This document shows, piece after piece, positions 1 to 9,100 of a stretch of DNA of 64,000 nucleotides. Location of the stretch: positions 1 to 64,000 of the forward strand of contig NZ_JAVHJU010000066.1 of the NCBI RefSeq assembly GCF_031082405.1, in the 5' to 3' direction. The DNA is from Amycolatopsis sp. A133. GTDB taxonomy: Bacteria; Actinomycetota; Actinomycetes; Mycobacteriales; Pseudonocardiaceae. Under the pieces are notes generated by a model that had not been told where the DNA came from, searched no databases, and worked only from the letters and a program-made list of their open reading frames with translations. Made by a program: the position numbers and the translations under genes. The stretch's first letter is position 1. Every line of letters starts with the position of its first letter.

Positions 1-1
1 C

Positions 2-61
2 TGGACCTGGGGCGGCTCCTGGGACACCCCGATCGACTACCAGCACTTCGAGAAGCCCTGA
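2..61 (+). CDS. C-terminal end of a probable M15-family metallopeptidase (partial)
   Basis: Only the last 19 codons are in the window, ending at a TGA at 59-61. They read as a Trp/Gly-rich stretch followed by DYQHFEKP. A 'WGGxW...DYQHFE' ending is typical of the D-Ala-D-Ala carboxypeptidase/L-Ala-D-Glu peptidase group (Peptidase_M15_4), where this histidine is the last zinc ligand. If correct, the enzyme cuts peptidoglycan stem peptides outside the cell. Everything upstream is missing, so the assignment rests on this motif alone. Confidence 0.5.
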   Translation, partial: WTWGGSWDTPIDYQHFEKP

Positions 62-165
62 CCCCGGCCGGAAAGCCGTTCGCGGACGCTTGATCACAGC
101 GGACGACGTCAATCAACAACAGCTCGCCCGGATTTCGTGCGCGAGTAAGAAATAGGAGCAAAAAG

Positions 166-600
166 ATGCGTAACAAGATCGCGGCCTTGGTCGCGACGAC
201 TGCGTTCGTCGCAGCCGGCACACTCATGACCGCGACGTCGGCGTCGGCAACCGTGGACCCGCCCGGCGGCAGCTGGGACCACACGTGGACCACCACGGAC
301 GCCGACAAGGGCGGCACTGTCTACATCGAAGAGAACGGCGACGTCGTCTCCCTCTGCGACACGGCGGCCGACGGACTCACTCCCCGGGCCACGATCGCCG
401 TCGAGGAGAGCACCGTTCCGGGCGCCTACGACACCCGTTACACACTCACCGCCTCCGGCGGGCTGGGATCTTGCGCCACGGCCAGGGCTTCCGATGGCGG
501 CACGCACAACCTCCCGGAAAACTGGAGCATCGGCGTCGGGATCTACCTGGGTCCGAACTACCAGCACTCGAGCCAGCACTACTACCTCAACGATCACTAG
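166..600 (+). CDS. Small secreted protein of unknown function
   Basis: A 144-residue protein with a clear Sec signal peptide: a basic start (MRNK), a hydrophobic alanine-rich core, and an Ala-Ser-Ala cleavage region near residue 28. The mature part is about 115 residues, hydrophilic, with two cysteines that could pair (in SLCDTA and GSCATA). There are no membrane segments after the signal. An AGGAG ribosome site lies about 9 bases before the ATG, which fixes the start. The gene stands alone, with the peptidase end upstream and the convergent MFS gene downstream. I do not recognise a family. Confidence 0.75.
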   Translation: MRNKIAALVATTAFVAAGTLMTATSASATVDPPGGSWDHTWTTTDADKGGTVYIEENGDVVSLCDTAADGLTPRATIAVEESTVPGAYDTRYTLTASGGLGSCATARASDGGTHNLPENWSIGVGIYLGPNYQHSSQHYYLNDH

Positions 601-719
601 GTTTCTCGCGCCCTGGCTTCGCTTCGGTAGCCCCGTTCGGACGGCCCGGTCGATGGATCCCGACCGGGCCGTCCGCGCTGATCACGGAGTGTTACGAGAA
701 CTCGTCGAGGCGGCCCGAG

Positions 720-2129
720 CTAGACACCCACCAGCTCCGGCGCGGTCCGCGTCTTCGGGACCAGCGCCGCCAGCAGCGCCCCGGCCAGTGCGGCGCCCGC
801 CGCCACCGCGAACGTCGCGCGGAAGCCGGCCAGCGACGGCACCGGCAGCCCGCCGACGCTGATCGTCAGCTGGGCCAGCATCGCCGCCATCACGGCGCTG
901 GAGATCGCCGTGCCGACCGAGCGCATCAGGGAGTTCAGGCCGTTCGCCGACGCCGTTTCGGTGACCGGCACCGATCCCATGATCAGCGCGGGCATCGCCG
1001 CGTACGCGATGCCGACGCCGGCCCCGATGATCACCGACGCCGTGATCAGCTGGAGCGCGTTGTCCATCAGCACGATCGCGAACGCGTACCCGGCGGCGAT
1101 CACCAGCGCGCCGCTCATCAGCGTCGGGCGCGGGCCGAACCGGGCGATGAGCCGGGCCGAAACCGGCGAAAGCAGCATCATCACCAGGCCGTTCGGGGCC
1201 AGCGTGAGACCGGACTCGACCATCGTCTGGCCCAGCCCGTAACCGGTCGACGCCGGCGCCTGCAGGAGCTGCGGGAACGACAACGCCATGGCGTACAGGG
1301 CGAAGCCGACCATGATCGACGCGAGGTTCGTGAACAGCACCGGACGGCGGGCGGACACCCGCAGGTCGACCAGCGGGTCGCGACGGCGCAGCTGGTAGGC
1401 GCCCCAGGCGAGCAGGACGACGACCGCGCCCGCGGCCAGCCCGAGCGTCGGCACGCTGGTCCAGCCCCACGTGCCGCCCTTGACCACCGGCAGCAGCAGG
1501 CAGAGCAACCCGGCGGCCAGCCCGAACGCGCCGAAGTAGTCGAACGGCGCGGGCGTCCGCAGCGGCGATTCGGGCACCACGGTGAGGATCAGCAGCGCGC
1601 AGGCCAGCCCGAGCCCGGCGGCGGTCCAGAAGAGTGCGTGCCAGTCGGCGTTCTCGGCCACCACGGCCGCGACCGGCAGCCCGATGGCGCCGCCGACCCC
1701 CAGCGTGGCGCTCATCAGCGAGATCGCGCCGCCGACGCGTTCGGGCGGCAGTTCGTCGCGCATGATGCTGATGCCGAGCGGGATCACGCCCATCGCGCAG
1801 CCCTGCAGCCCGCGGCCGAGGATCTGGAACCCGAGCGCGCTGGTCGTCGCGGACACGACCGAGCCGGCGATGAGCAGCGCGAGGCTGACCAGGATCATCC
1901 GCCGTTTGCCGTAGAGGTCGCCGAGCCGCCCGCTGACCGGGGTGATGACGGACGCGGCCAGCAGGGTCACGGTGACCACCCAGGACGCGTCGGCCGCCGA
2001 AGCGTGCAGCAGCCGCGGGAAGACCGGGATCAGCGGCACGACCAGCGTCTGCATGAACGACGCGACGAGCCCGCACGAGGCGAGCACCACGACGATCGCC
2101 CGGCCGGACGGCGCGGAACGGGACACCAC
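720..2129 (-). CDS. MFS drug-export transporter (DHA2/EmrB-like)
   Basis: A 469-residue integral membrane protein with roughly 12-14 hydrophobic helices and the major facilitator motif A loop (GRLGDLYGKRR) between the second and third helices. Length and the proline/glycine-rich helix 5 region (GVGGAIGLPVAA) fit drug:H+ antiporters of the DHA2 type, which pump hydrophobic compounds out across the cytoplasmic membrane. It is a single gene transcribed leftward, with no regulator beside it, so its substrate cannot be named. A short palindrome lies just upstream of the start. Another leftward reading frame over the same bases looks like an out-of-frame shadow. Confidence 0.85.
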   Translation of the reverse strand: MVSRSAPSGRAIVVVLASCGLVASFMQTLVVPLIPVFPRLLHASAADASWVVTVTLLAASVITPVSGRLGDLYGKRRMILVSLALLIAGSVVSATTSALGFQILGRGLQGCAMGVIPLGISIMRDELPPERVGGAISLMSATLGVGGAIGLPVAAVVAENADWHALFWTAAGLGLACALLILTVVPESPLRTPAPFDYFGAFGLAAGLLCLLLPVVKGGTWGWTSVPTLGLAAGAVVVLLAWGAYQLRRRDPLVDLRVSARRPVLFTNLASIMVGFALYAMALSFPQLLQAPASTGYGLGQTMVESGLTLAPNGLVMMLLSPVSARLIARFGPRPTLMSGALVIAAGYAFAIVLMDNALQLITASVIIGAGVGIAYAAMPALIMGSVPVTETASANGLNSLMRSVGTAISSAVMAAMLAQLTISVGGLPVPSLAGFRATFAVAAGAALAGALLAALVPKTRTAPELVGV

Positions 2130-2142
2130 ACACCCCCAGTGT

Positions 2143-2153
2143 GTACTTAGTAC
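2143..2153. promoter_or_regulatory. Palindrome upstream of the MFS gene (possible operator)
   Basis: GTACTTAGTAC is an 11-base palindrome around a central T. It lies 14 bases before the MFS start codon, in the short AT-richer stretch between the MFS and lipoprotein genes. Its position suits a repressor site, but no regulator gene is adjacent and no second copy was seen. Confidence 0.3.
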
Positions 2154-2217
2154 GCATCATGCAACTTCATGCACTGTACCCACGGGGTGCCGGGTTTCCG
2201 TGCGAGTGGCGGTTTCG

Positions 2218-2673
2218 TCACAGCCAGGTGCGGACACCTCCGTGTCCGGAACAGGTACCCGAGCGGTGCTGGCTGTAACTGTAGGTGCCGTCCTTGCAGA
2301 GTGCTGTCGCGCCGGAGGGGTTGTCACTGGGCCGGTGGACGCAGTTGCCGTCGGAGTTCCGGTAGTAGTCGGCGCCGCACTCGGCCGGCTTCGGCGCGGC
2401 CTGCGTGGTGGTCCTCGGCGCCACGGGTTTCGGCGCGGTTGCCTTCGGCACGACGGCTCGCGGCGTGGTCGGCGCGGGGGTGACGACGGGTGCTTCGGAA
2501 GTCGTGGTCGGCGCTTCGGTCGTGGCCGGAACGGAGTACGTCGGCGCCGAATACGTCGTAGCCGGCGCGTCGAGAACGCCGACGTTCCCGGTGTTCTTCG
2601 GCGGCACCGCGCCGGCGCCACAGCCCGCAACCAGCAGGCACGCGGCGAGGATCCACCCGAATTTCTTGTTCAT
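2218..2673 (-). CDS. DUF3761 lipoprotein
   Basis: The start at 2673 is set by an AAGGAG site. It gives MNKKFGWILAACLLVAGC, a lipoprotein signal whose lipobox LVAGC would be lipidated at its cysteine. The middle is a long Thr/Pro/Ala-rich linker, probably extended in the cell wall. The last ~55 residues (ECGADYYRN, ALCKDGTYS, GTCSGHGGV) match the DUF3761 pattern with four cysteines, a small domain found in secreted bacterial proteins. It should be an outer-surface lipoprotein of 151 residues; its role is unknown. An upstream in-frame ATG at 2718 would bury the signal peptide and is rejected. Confidence 0.75.
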   Translation of the reverse strand: MNKKFGWILAACLLVAGCGAGAVPPKNTGNVGVLDAPATTYSAPTYSVPATTEAPTTTSEAPVVTPAPTTPRAVVPKATAPKPVAPRTTTQAAPKPAECGADYYRNSDGNCVHRPSDNPSGATALCKDGTYSYSQHRSGTCSGHGGVRTWL

Positions 2674-2759
2674 CGAGACTCCTTGGCGCCACGAAGCAAT
2701 GCCGCGTAGTCGGCGCATCGGAAGCTCTTGTTACAAACGCCGCCGCCTAGACTCGGCGT

Positions 2760-3827
2760 ATGTCCTGGTTGCGCCGGTTCGCCGTGGAGCTCGCGGTCAC
2801 CGTGGCGGTGCTCGCCGGTTCGCTGTTCGCCGTGCTGGGCGATCGTCCCGAGGCCGCCCGCCACGCCGCGATCGGCTGGGCGCTGACCGTCCTCGGCTGC
2901 GCCGCCCTCTTCTTCCGGCGCCGGTACCCGCTGAGCGTCGCCGGGTTCGCGCTCGTCTGCTGTGCGCTCTACTACCCCCTGACCGATCCGGACGGCCTTG
3001 TCCTGCTCGCCTTCGCCTACGCGCTCTACAACGCCGCCGCGGCCGGGCGGATCCGCGGGGCCGCTCTGCTCGTCGTCGCGGCGATGGCCGGCGTCACGGC
3101 CGGCGAGATCGGGTCGCGGAGCGGGCGGCACGTCGACAACTTCGCGTTCTTCCTGATGACCGGCTGGTTCGTGGCGCTGGTCGCCGGTGGCGCCGTCGCG
3201 CACTACCGCGCCGAGGCCGAGCGCACCAAGGAGGCCGCGGCCCGGGCGCGCGCCACCGACGAACGCCTGCGCATCGCCCGCGAACTGCACGACGCCCTCG
3301 GCCACCACCTCGCGCTGATCAACGTCCAGGCCGGCGCCGCGCTGCACCGCCGTGACCCGGGGCAGGCCGAGGAAGCGCTCGGGGCGATCAAGGACGCCAG
3401 CAAGACCGCACTCCAGGAGTTGCGCGCGACACTCGGCGTGCTCCGCCAGACCGGTGGGCCGAGCCTGCAGCGGGTCGCGGAGCTGGCCGAATCGGTCGGC
3501 GCCTCCGGTCTGACCGTGCGCACCGAGATCGACGGCGTCGCCCGGGACCTGCCGCCGGACGTCGAGCACGCGGCGTTCCGGGTCGTGCAGGAGGCGCTGA
3601 CCAACGTCGCCAAGCACGCCGGCGCGAAGACCGTTGTCGTCCGGCTCGGCTACGGCGCCGGCGAGCTGACCGTGGCTGTCGACGACGACGGCCGCGGCGG
3701 GACGGCGTCGGCGGGCAACGGGATCCGCGGCATGGCCGAACGCGCGCGGGCCCTCGGCGGCGAACTGACCGCGGCGCCGGGGGAGAACGGCGGTTTCCGG
3801 GTGCGCGCCCGGCTGCCGGTGCGATGA
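2760..3827 (+). CDS. Sensor histidine kinase, NarL/DesK type
   Basis: 355 residues. Four to five membrane helices fill residues 8-150, with little extracytoplasmic domain, so the sensor probably reads a membrane signal. A dimerisation/phosphoacceptor segment (HisKA_3) follows, with the phospho-histidine at about H177 in RELHDALGHH. The HATPase domain has its N box (EALTNVAKHA) and G box (DDDGRG, GNGIRGMAERA). This is the usual partner of a NarL-family regulator, which lies 7 bases downstream. The signal is unknown. The following MMPL transporter suggests response to a lipid or membrane-active compound (inference from context). Confidence 0.9.
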   Translation: MSWLRRFAVELAVTVAVLAGSLFAVLGDRPEAARHAAIGWALTVLGCAALFFRRRYPLSVAGFALVCCALYYPLTDPDGLVLLAFAYALYNAAAAGRIRGAALLVVAAMAGVTAGEIGSRSGRHVDNFAFFLMTGWFVALVAGGAVAHYRAEAERTKEAAARARATDERLRIARELHDALGHHLALINVQAGAALHRRDPGQAEEALGAIKDASKTALQELRATLGVLRQTGGPSLQRVAELAESVGASGLTVRTEIDGVARDLPPDVEHAAFRVVQEALTNVAKHAGAKTVVVRLGYGAGELTVAVDDDGRGGTASAGNGIRGMAERARALGGELTAAPGENGGFRVRARLPVR

Positions 3828-3834
3828 TGGGCCG

Positions 3835-4500
3835 ATGATCCGGGTCCTGCTCGTCGACGACCAGCGGCTCGTCCGCGCCGGCTTCCGGTCCATTTTGGAC
3901 GGCGAGCACGACATTTCCGTGGTTGCGGAGGCCGCGGACGGGCGCGAGGCTCTGCAGGCCGCGCACGACCACCACCCGGACGTCGTGCTGATGGACATCC
4001 GGATGCCCGTGCTCGACGGCCTCGCCGCCACCCGGCACCTGCTGGACGACCCGGGCGTGCAGAGCAAGGTCGTCATCCTCACCACGTTCGACCTCGACGA
4101 AGACGTCTACGGTGCGCTGCGGGCGGGCGCGAGCGGGTTCCTGGTCAAGGACACCGAGCCGGAGGAGCTGATCCACGCCGTGCGCGTGGTCGCCCGCGGC
4201 GACGCGCTGCTGGCGCCGTCGATCACCCGGCGGCTGATCGCGGAGTTCGCCGCGCGCGGCACCCGCCCGGCGCCGTCCCCCGCGCTCGACCGGCTCACCG
4301 GCCGCGAACGCGAGGTGCTGACCCTGGTCGCGGCCGGGCTGTCGAACGACGAGATCGCCCGTGAGCTCACCCTCAGCCCGGCGACGGCGAAGACGCACGT
4401 CAGCCGCATCATGACCAAGACCGGCACGCGCGACCGGGCGCAGCTCGTTGTCCTCGCCTACGAGTCCGGTGCGGTGACGCCGCGGTGGCTGGCCCCCTGA
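3835..4500 (+). CDS. LuxR/NarL-family response regulator
   Basis: 221 residues. The receiver domain (1-120) has the acidic pair VDD at 7-9, the phosphoacceptor Asp at about 54 in VLMDIRMP, the conserved Thr in TTF and the Lys in VKD. A LuxR-type HTH (GLSNDEIARELTLSPATAKTHVSRI) occupies the C-terminal ~65 residues. It follows the kinase by 7 bases, so the two form one operon. The first bases after its stop codon form a perfect inverted repeat that could be its own binding site ahead of the transporter gene. Confidence 0.92.
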   Translation: MIRVLLVDDQRLVRAGFRSILDGEHDISVVAEAADGREALQAAHDHHPDVVLMDIRMPVLDGLAATRHLLDDPGVQSKVVILTTFDLDEDVYGALRAGASGFLVKDTEPEELIHAVRVVARGDALLAPSITRRLIAEFAARGTRPAPSPALDRLTGREREVLTLVAAGLSNDEIARELTLSPATAKTHVSRIMTKTGTRDRAQLVVLAYESGAVTPRWLAP

Positions 4501-4524
4501 CCCGTACTCCCCCGGGAGTACGGG
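4501..4524. promoter_or_regulatory. 11-bp inverted repeat, candidate response-regulator operator
   Basis: CCCGTACTCCC at 4501-4511 and its exact reverse complement at 4514-4524 are separated by two bases and start directly after the regulator stop codon. The spacer is too short for a good hairpin loop and there is no T-run, so a protein site is more likely than a terminator. It lies ~90 bases before the MMPL start, where a NarL-type activator would bind. Confidence 0.4.
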
Positions 4525-4614
4525 AACGGCCTTAGGGGACACCTCCGGGAGCACCCGAAGTGTCCTCCGCGGCGCGACGCGCGGTAGGGCCGGTCTCGCG
4601 AATCCTTGTCCACC

Positions 4615-6660
4615 ATGGACACCATCACACGCCCCACCGGGGGAAGCCTGGCGCGGCTGGCCGGCTGGGCGCAACGCCACCGCTGGCTCGCCGTCGCGCT
4701 CTGGGCGCTGGTCCTCATCGGCGTCACGGTCACCGCCCGGCTCGCCGGCAGCGCGTTCCACGACGACAACTCGTTGCCCGGCACCGAATCGCAGCAGGTC
4801 GTCGACCTGCTCAAGACGACGGCACAGTCCGGCGCGAGCGCGCAGATCGTGCTCAAGGCCGACAGCGGGCTCGCCGCGAACCGCGCGCCGATCGACACGA
4901 TGCTCGGCCAGGTCCGGTCCCTGCCGCACGTGCGGTCGGTATCCGAGACGACGCTCTCGGCCGACGGGCGGATCGGCTACGCCACCGTCACCTTCGACGC
5001 CGCCTCCACCGACCTCCCCTACGACGACATCGTGAAGTTCGCCGACACCGCGAAGCAAGCCGGACCGGTCGAGGTCGCGCTCGCCGGCGACCCGATCGAG
5101 CGGATCGCCGGGGGCGGCGGACCCGCCGAAGGCGTCGGGCTGCTCGCCGCGCTGGTCATCCTCGTGTTCCTGTTCCGCTCGCTGCTCGCGGCCGGGCTGC
5201 CGGTCATCACCGCGGTGTTCGCCGTCGGCGCCACGCTGGGCGTGATCACGGTCGTGTCGCACTACGTCGACATCGCGAGTTACACCTCGCCGCTGATGAT
5301 GCTGGTCGGGTTCGGCGTCGGCGTCGACTACGCGCTGCTGATCTTTTCCCGCTACCGCGCCGAACTCCTCGCCGGCCACGACCGCGACGCGGCGGCGCGG
5401 CGCGCCCTCGACACCGCCGGCCGCTCGGTGCTGTTCGCCGGCACGACGGTGATCATCGCGCTGCTCGGCCTCCTCGCGCTCGGGCTCGGCGGCCTGCGCG
5501 GGGTGGCGCTGTCCGTCGCGCTCACCGTCCTGATGACGATGCTCGCGTCCGTCACGCTCCTGCCCGCGCTGCTGTCGCTGTTCGGCAAGCGGCTCGAACG
5601 CGGGATCCGCCGTCACGCCGCCCGCCGGGACCACGGCAAGGCGTGGCGACGGCTCGCCGACGCCGTCCAGAAGCGCCCGCTGGCCCCGCTCGCGCTCGGG
5701 TTGATCGTCCTCATCGGACTGTCCATCCCGGCCGCCGGGATGCGGCTCGGGTTCGCCGACGCGAGCACCGACCCCGCCGGCTCCACCACGCGGCAGGCCT
5801 ACGACCTGCTGGCCGAGGGCTTCGGCCCGGGCTTCACCGGGCCGCTCGCGGTGGTCACCGAGGACGGCGACGCCGTCGCGCTGCAGCGGAAACTCGCGTC
5901 GACGCCGGGCATCGCCCGGGTTCTGCCGCCGATGGGCGAGACCGTGCTGGTCTTCCCGACGACGTCACCGCAGGACGAGGCGACGGCCGAGCTGGTGACG
6001 CGGCTGCGCACCGACGTCCTGCCGGCCCTGCCGGGCCACTACCTCGTCGGCGGCTCGGTGGCGGCCGCGACGGACTTCGCCGGTGCCGTCGCCGATCGGC
6101 TGCCGCTGTTCGTGCTGGTCGTGGTCGGGCTGTCCGCGCTGCTGCTGATGGTGGTGTTCCGGTCGGTGCTGATCCCGCTCAAGGCGGCGCTGCTGAACCT
6201 GCTGAGCATCGGCGCCTCGCTCGGCGTGATGACACTGGTGTTCGGCGACGGCTGGTTCGGCGCGCAGCCCGGCCCGATCGAGGCGTTCGTGCCGGTGATG
6301 ATCTTCGCGATCGTCTTCGGGTTGTCGATGGACTACGAAGTGTTCCTGGTGTCACGGATGCACGAGGAGTGGCGCCGCACCGGCGACGCGCGGCTGGCGG
6401 TGCGCGAGGGCCTCGCCGCGACCGGCGGCGTGATCACCGCGGCCGGCGCGATCATGGTGCTGGTGTTCGGCGCGTTCCTGCTCGACCCGTCCCGGATGCT
6501 GGCGCAGTTCGGCCTCGGCCTGGCGGTCGCGGTGCTGCTGGACGCGCTGGTGATCCGCTGCCTGGTCGTCCCGGCGATCATGCGGCTGCTCGGCGCCCGG
6601 GCCTGGTGGCTGCCGCGGTGGCTGGACCGCCGGCTGCCGCACTTCGCGCTCGAGCCCTAA
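4615..6660 (+). CDS. MMPL-family transporter (RND superfamily)
   Basis: About 681 residues with two repeats of the MMPL layout: one N-terminal helix, an extracytoplasmic loop, then five or six helices, twice. Motifs include FGVGVDYALLIFSRYR in the first half and FGLSMDYEVFLVSRMHEEW in the second. These carry the Asp-Tyr pairs that relay protons in this family. MMPL proteins export lipids or hydrophobic compounds across the inner membrane. The ATG at 4615 is used; a TTG nine bases earlier is possible. It lies downstream of the two-component system and is probably its target. Its stop overlaps the end of the convergent GH92 gene by four bases. Confidence 0.9.
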   Translation: MDTITRPTGGSLARLAGWAQRHRWLAVALWALVLIGVTVTARLAGSAFHDDNSLPGTESQQVVDLLKTTAQSGASAQIVLKADSGLAANRAPIDTMLGQVRSLPHVRSVSETTLSADGRIGYATVTFDAASTDLPYDDIVKFADTAKQAGPVEVALAGDPIERIAGGGGPAEGVGLLAALVILVFLFRSLLAAGLPVITAVFAVGATLGVITVVSHYVDIASYTSPLMMLVGFGVGVDYALLIFSRYRAELLAGHDRDAAARRALDTAGRSVLFAGTTVIIALLGLLALGLGGLRGVALSVALTVLMTMLASVTLLPALLSLFGKRLERGIRRHAARRDHGKAWRRLADAVQKRPLAPLALGLIVLIGLSIPAAGMRLGFADASTDPAGSTTRQAYDLLAEGFGPGFTGPLAVVTEDGDAVALQRKLASTPGIARVLPPMGETVLVFPTTSPQDEATAELVTRLRTDVLPALPGHYLVGGSVAAATDFAGAVADRLPLFVLVVVGLSALLLMVVFRSVLIPLKAALLNLLSIGASLGVMTLVFGDGWFGAQPGPIEAFVPVMIFAIVFGLSMDYEVFLVSRMHEEWRRTGDARLAVREGLAATGGVITAAGAIMVLVFGAFLLDPSRMLAQFGLGLAVAVLLDALVIRCLVVPAIMRLLGARAWWLPRWLDRRLPHFALEP

Positions 6661-8993
6661 CTCCCCCACGTAGTCGGCTTCTCCGACAACCGGAAGTCGA
6701 GGCTGCCGCCGGTGCGCAGGAAGTTCGCGTCGAGCTTCCAGTCCCGCTGGGGACGGCTGTCGCGGCGAACGTCCTGGACGTACTTCCCGCTCCCCGACGT
6801 CGTGATCCGGATCGGCGCGCCACCCGCCGGCCGGAGCACGGCGCTCGGGAACAGCGGGCTCGAGAGCAGCAGTTCCGCCGAGCCGGGCGTCCGCGGGTAG
6901 AGGCCGAGCGCGGCGAAGACGTACCAGGCGGACATCGTCCCGAGGTCGTCGTTGCCGGGCAGCCCCGACGGCCCGGTCGTGTAGACGGAGTTCACCAGCT
7001 GCCGCACGGTTTCCTGCGTCTTCCACGGCCGGCCCAGCTCGTTGTACAGCCACGGCGCGTGGATGCCGGGCTCGTTCGTCGGGTCGTACTTGAGCGGGCC
7101 GCCGCCTTTGAGCAGCCAGTTCCCCGCTCCGTCGTGGAAGAAGCCGTCGAGGCGGGTGACCGCGGCGGCCTTCCCGCCCATGGCGCCGGCGAGGCCGGAG
7201 ACGTCCTGCGGGACCATCCAGGTGTAGGTGGCCGCACTGCCCTGCGCGAAGCCGCGGTCGCTCGCCGGGTCGAACGGCGTCACCCAGCCGCCGTCGAGGT
7301 TGCGCGCCTGCGTGTACCCGGTGGCGGGGTTGAAGACGTTGCGCCAGTAGCCACCGCGCGCGTCGAGTTCCGCGGCTTCCTCCGTACGGCCGAGCTGGTG
7401 CGCCCACTGGCCGAGCGCGAAGTCCGCGACGGAGTCTTCGAGCGTCTCGGCGGCGCCACCCCAGCAGTGGCAGACGTCCTGCGGCGCGTAGCGGGAGGTG
7501 AGGTACTGCGCGAGGTTCGGCCGCTGGCCGACGCACTGGCCGGGGCAGCCGCCGTCCTGCAGGCCCTCCGGCCGCGGGACGGTCGCCTGCCGGTACAGCG
7601 AGCCGAAGGCACCGCGGTGGTCGAAGTTGCGGACGCCCATGGCGTAGAAGGTCGCGAGCGTCGCCGCCGACGGGTCGCCGGTCATCACGTGCGTGGCGCC
7701 GTTGACGTGCACCCAGCGGTCCCAGACGCCGTCGTTCTGCCGCGCGTAGTTGTAGAGCGACTGGGCGAAGTTCCCCGCCACCCGCGGTTCGAGCAGGGCC
7801 AGCAGCTGCACGTGGGCGCGGTACTGGTCCCAGCCGGAGAAGTTCGAGTACTGGGCGTCCTGCCCGCGTTCGACGCGGTGGGGTTGCCCGTCCATCCCCA
7901 GGTACCGGCCGTCGACGTCGCTGACCAGGTTGGGCTGCTGGAAGCTGTGGTAGAGCGCGGTGGTGAAGACGATCCGCTGGTTGGCCGAGCCGCCGCCGAC
8001 GTCCACGCGGCTCAGCTCGGTGTTCCAGGCCCGTTTCGCCTTCTCGGCAATGCTGTCCACAGTGGACTTCGAAGGCTGCTCGGCCCGCAGGTTGCGTTCG
8101 GCGCCTTCGAGGGAGACGTAGGAGATCGCGATCCGCATCGTGACCTTGCTGCCGGGCGCGAAGGTGACGTAGCCGCCGGAGCCGCGCCCGGCGCGGTCCT
8201 GGCCGGTCGCGTAGCCTTCGCCGCCGGTCTGGTCGAGGCCGCCGGGCTGGAGGGTGGCGTCCTTCCACGTCCCGGTGCCGGTGAAGGGCTGGTCGAACCG
8301 GGCGGTGAAGTGCAGGCGGTAGTAGGACTTGCGGTTGTTGACCCCGCCGTTCGCGCGGCGGCCGCAGAAGGCGCCGGTGAGCACGGACCCGGTGACCGCG
8401 CGGTTGGCCGGGTCGAGGTGGGTCTCGGCGTCTTCGCTGCCGTTGAGCGAGTTCGACGTGCGGAAGAGCAAGCTCGCGGGTTTGTCCGCCGGGTACTGCA
8501 GCGAGGCGATCGCGGTGCGTTCGGTCGCGGCCGCGTCCGTGGTGACGCCGTTGGCGAGGCCGAGCCGGTAGCGCCCGGGCGTCGCGGCTTCGTCGGCGTG
8601 GCTGAAGTTGCTCGCGTAGACGGCGTCGGTGGTGTCCGCCGTCGGCGACGAGGTGACATCGCCGGCGAAGGGCAGGATCGGCACGTCACCGGCGGCGCCG
8701 GGGTTGCAGCCGGCGCCGTTGACGTGGGTGAGGCTGAAGCCGCGGATCCGGGTGGTGTCGTACTGGTAGCCGTTGGCGGCGCCGGTCGAGGTCTGGTCGC
8801 CGCGGGTGCTGGTCGGGCTCCAGGCGAGCATGCCGAAGGGCGTGGTGGCCCCGGGGTAGGTGTTGCCGTCCCCGGCCGAGCCGATGAGCGGATCGACGAA
8901 GTCGGCGCGGCTCAGCGCGGCCGCGTCCGACATCGTTGTCAACGTCGAGGCGAGCAGGGCGGCGGCGAGGGCCACCGTGAGGGAACGGCGCAT
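6657..8993 (-). CDS. Secreted GH92 alpha-mannosidase-like glycoside hydrolase
   Basis: 778 residues with a signal peptide (MRRSLTVALAAALLASTL...), so exported. The mature N terminus starts with the GH92 hallmark FVDPLIGSAGDGNTYPGA. Further conserved blocks are CHCWGGAAETLEDS and NEPGIHAPWLYN, then GLPGNDDLGTMSAW near the C-terminal third. GH92 enzymes are calcium-dependent exo-alpha-mannosidases acting on alpha-1,2/1,3-linked mannosides. The precise linkage cannot be told here. It is a single gene with its own promoter region of ~107 bases facing the ABM gene. It would release mannose from fungal or plant glycans. Confidence 0.9.
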   Translation of the reverse strand: MRRSLTVALAAALLASTLTTMSDAAALSRADFVDPLIGSAGDGNTYPGATTPFGMLAWSPTSTRGDQTSTGAANGYQYDTTRIRGFSLTHVNGAGCNPGAAGDVPILPFAGDVTSSPTADTTDAVYASNFSHADEAATPGRYRLGLANGVTTDAAATERTAIASLQYPADKPASLLFRTSNSLNGSEDAETHLDPANRAVTGSVLTGAFCGRRANGGVNNRKSYYRLHFTARFDQPFTGTGTWKDATLQPGGLDQTGGEGYATGQDRAGRGSGGYVTFAPGSKVTMRIAISYVSLEGAERNLRAEQPSKSTVDSIAEKAKRAWNTELSRVDVGGGSANQRIVFTTALYHSFQQPNLVSDVDGRYLGMDGQPHRVERGQDAQYSNFSGWDQYRAHVQLLALLEPRVAGNFAQSLYNYARQNDGVWDRWVHVNGATHVMTGDPSAATLATFYAMGVRNFDHRGAFGSLYRQATVPRPEGLQDGGCPGQCVGQRPNLAQYLTSRYAPQDVCHCWGGAAETLEDSVADFALGQWAHQLGRTEEAAELDARGGYWRNVFNPATGYTQARNLDGGWVTPFDPASDRGFAQGSAATYTWMVPQDVSGLAGAMGGKAAAVTRLDGFFHDGAGNWLLKGGGPLKYDPTNEPGIHAPWLYNELGRPWKTQETVRQLVNSVYTTGPSGLPGNDDLGTMSAWYVFAALGLYPRTPGSAELLLSSPLFPSAVLRPAGGAPIRITTSGSGKYVQDVRRDSRPQRDWKLDANFLRTGGSLDFRLSEKPTTWGS

Positions 8994-9100
8994 GGGCGGA
9001 GATTAACCCGCTCCGGTGGCGTTCCGGCGAACTTCCGGTGGACAGCTTCCCGGACACCCGCCGGTACCGTCGAGCCCCTCGACGGATTGGGGAACCGAGG

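Noticed and set aside
285..2150. A 621-residue + strand frame
   Set aside because: Arg/Asp/Gly/Gln-rich composition and overlap with the secreted protein and the MFS gene on the other strand; it is a high-GC shadow frame.
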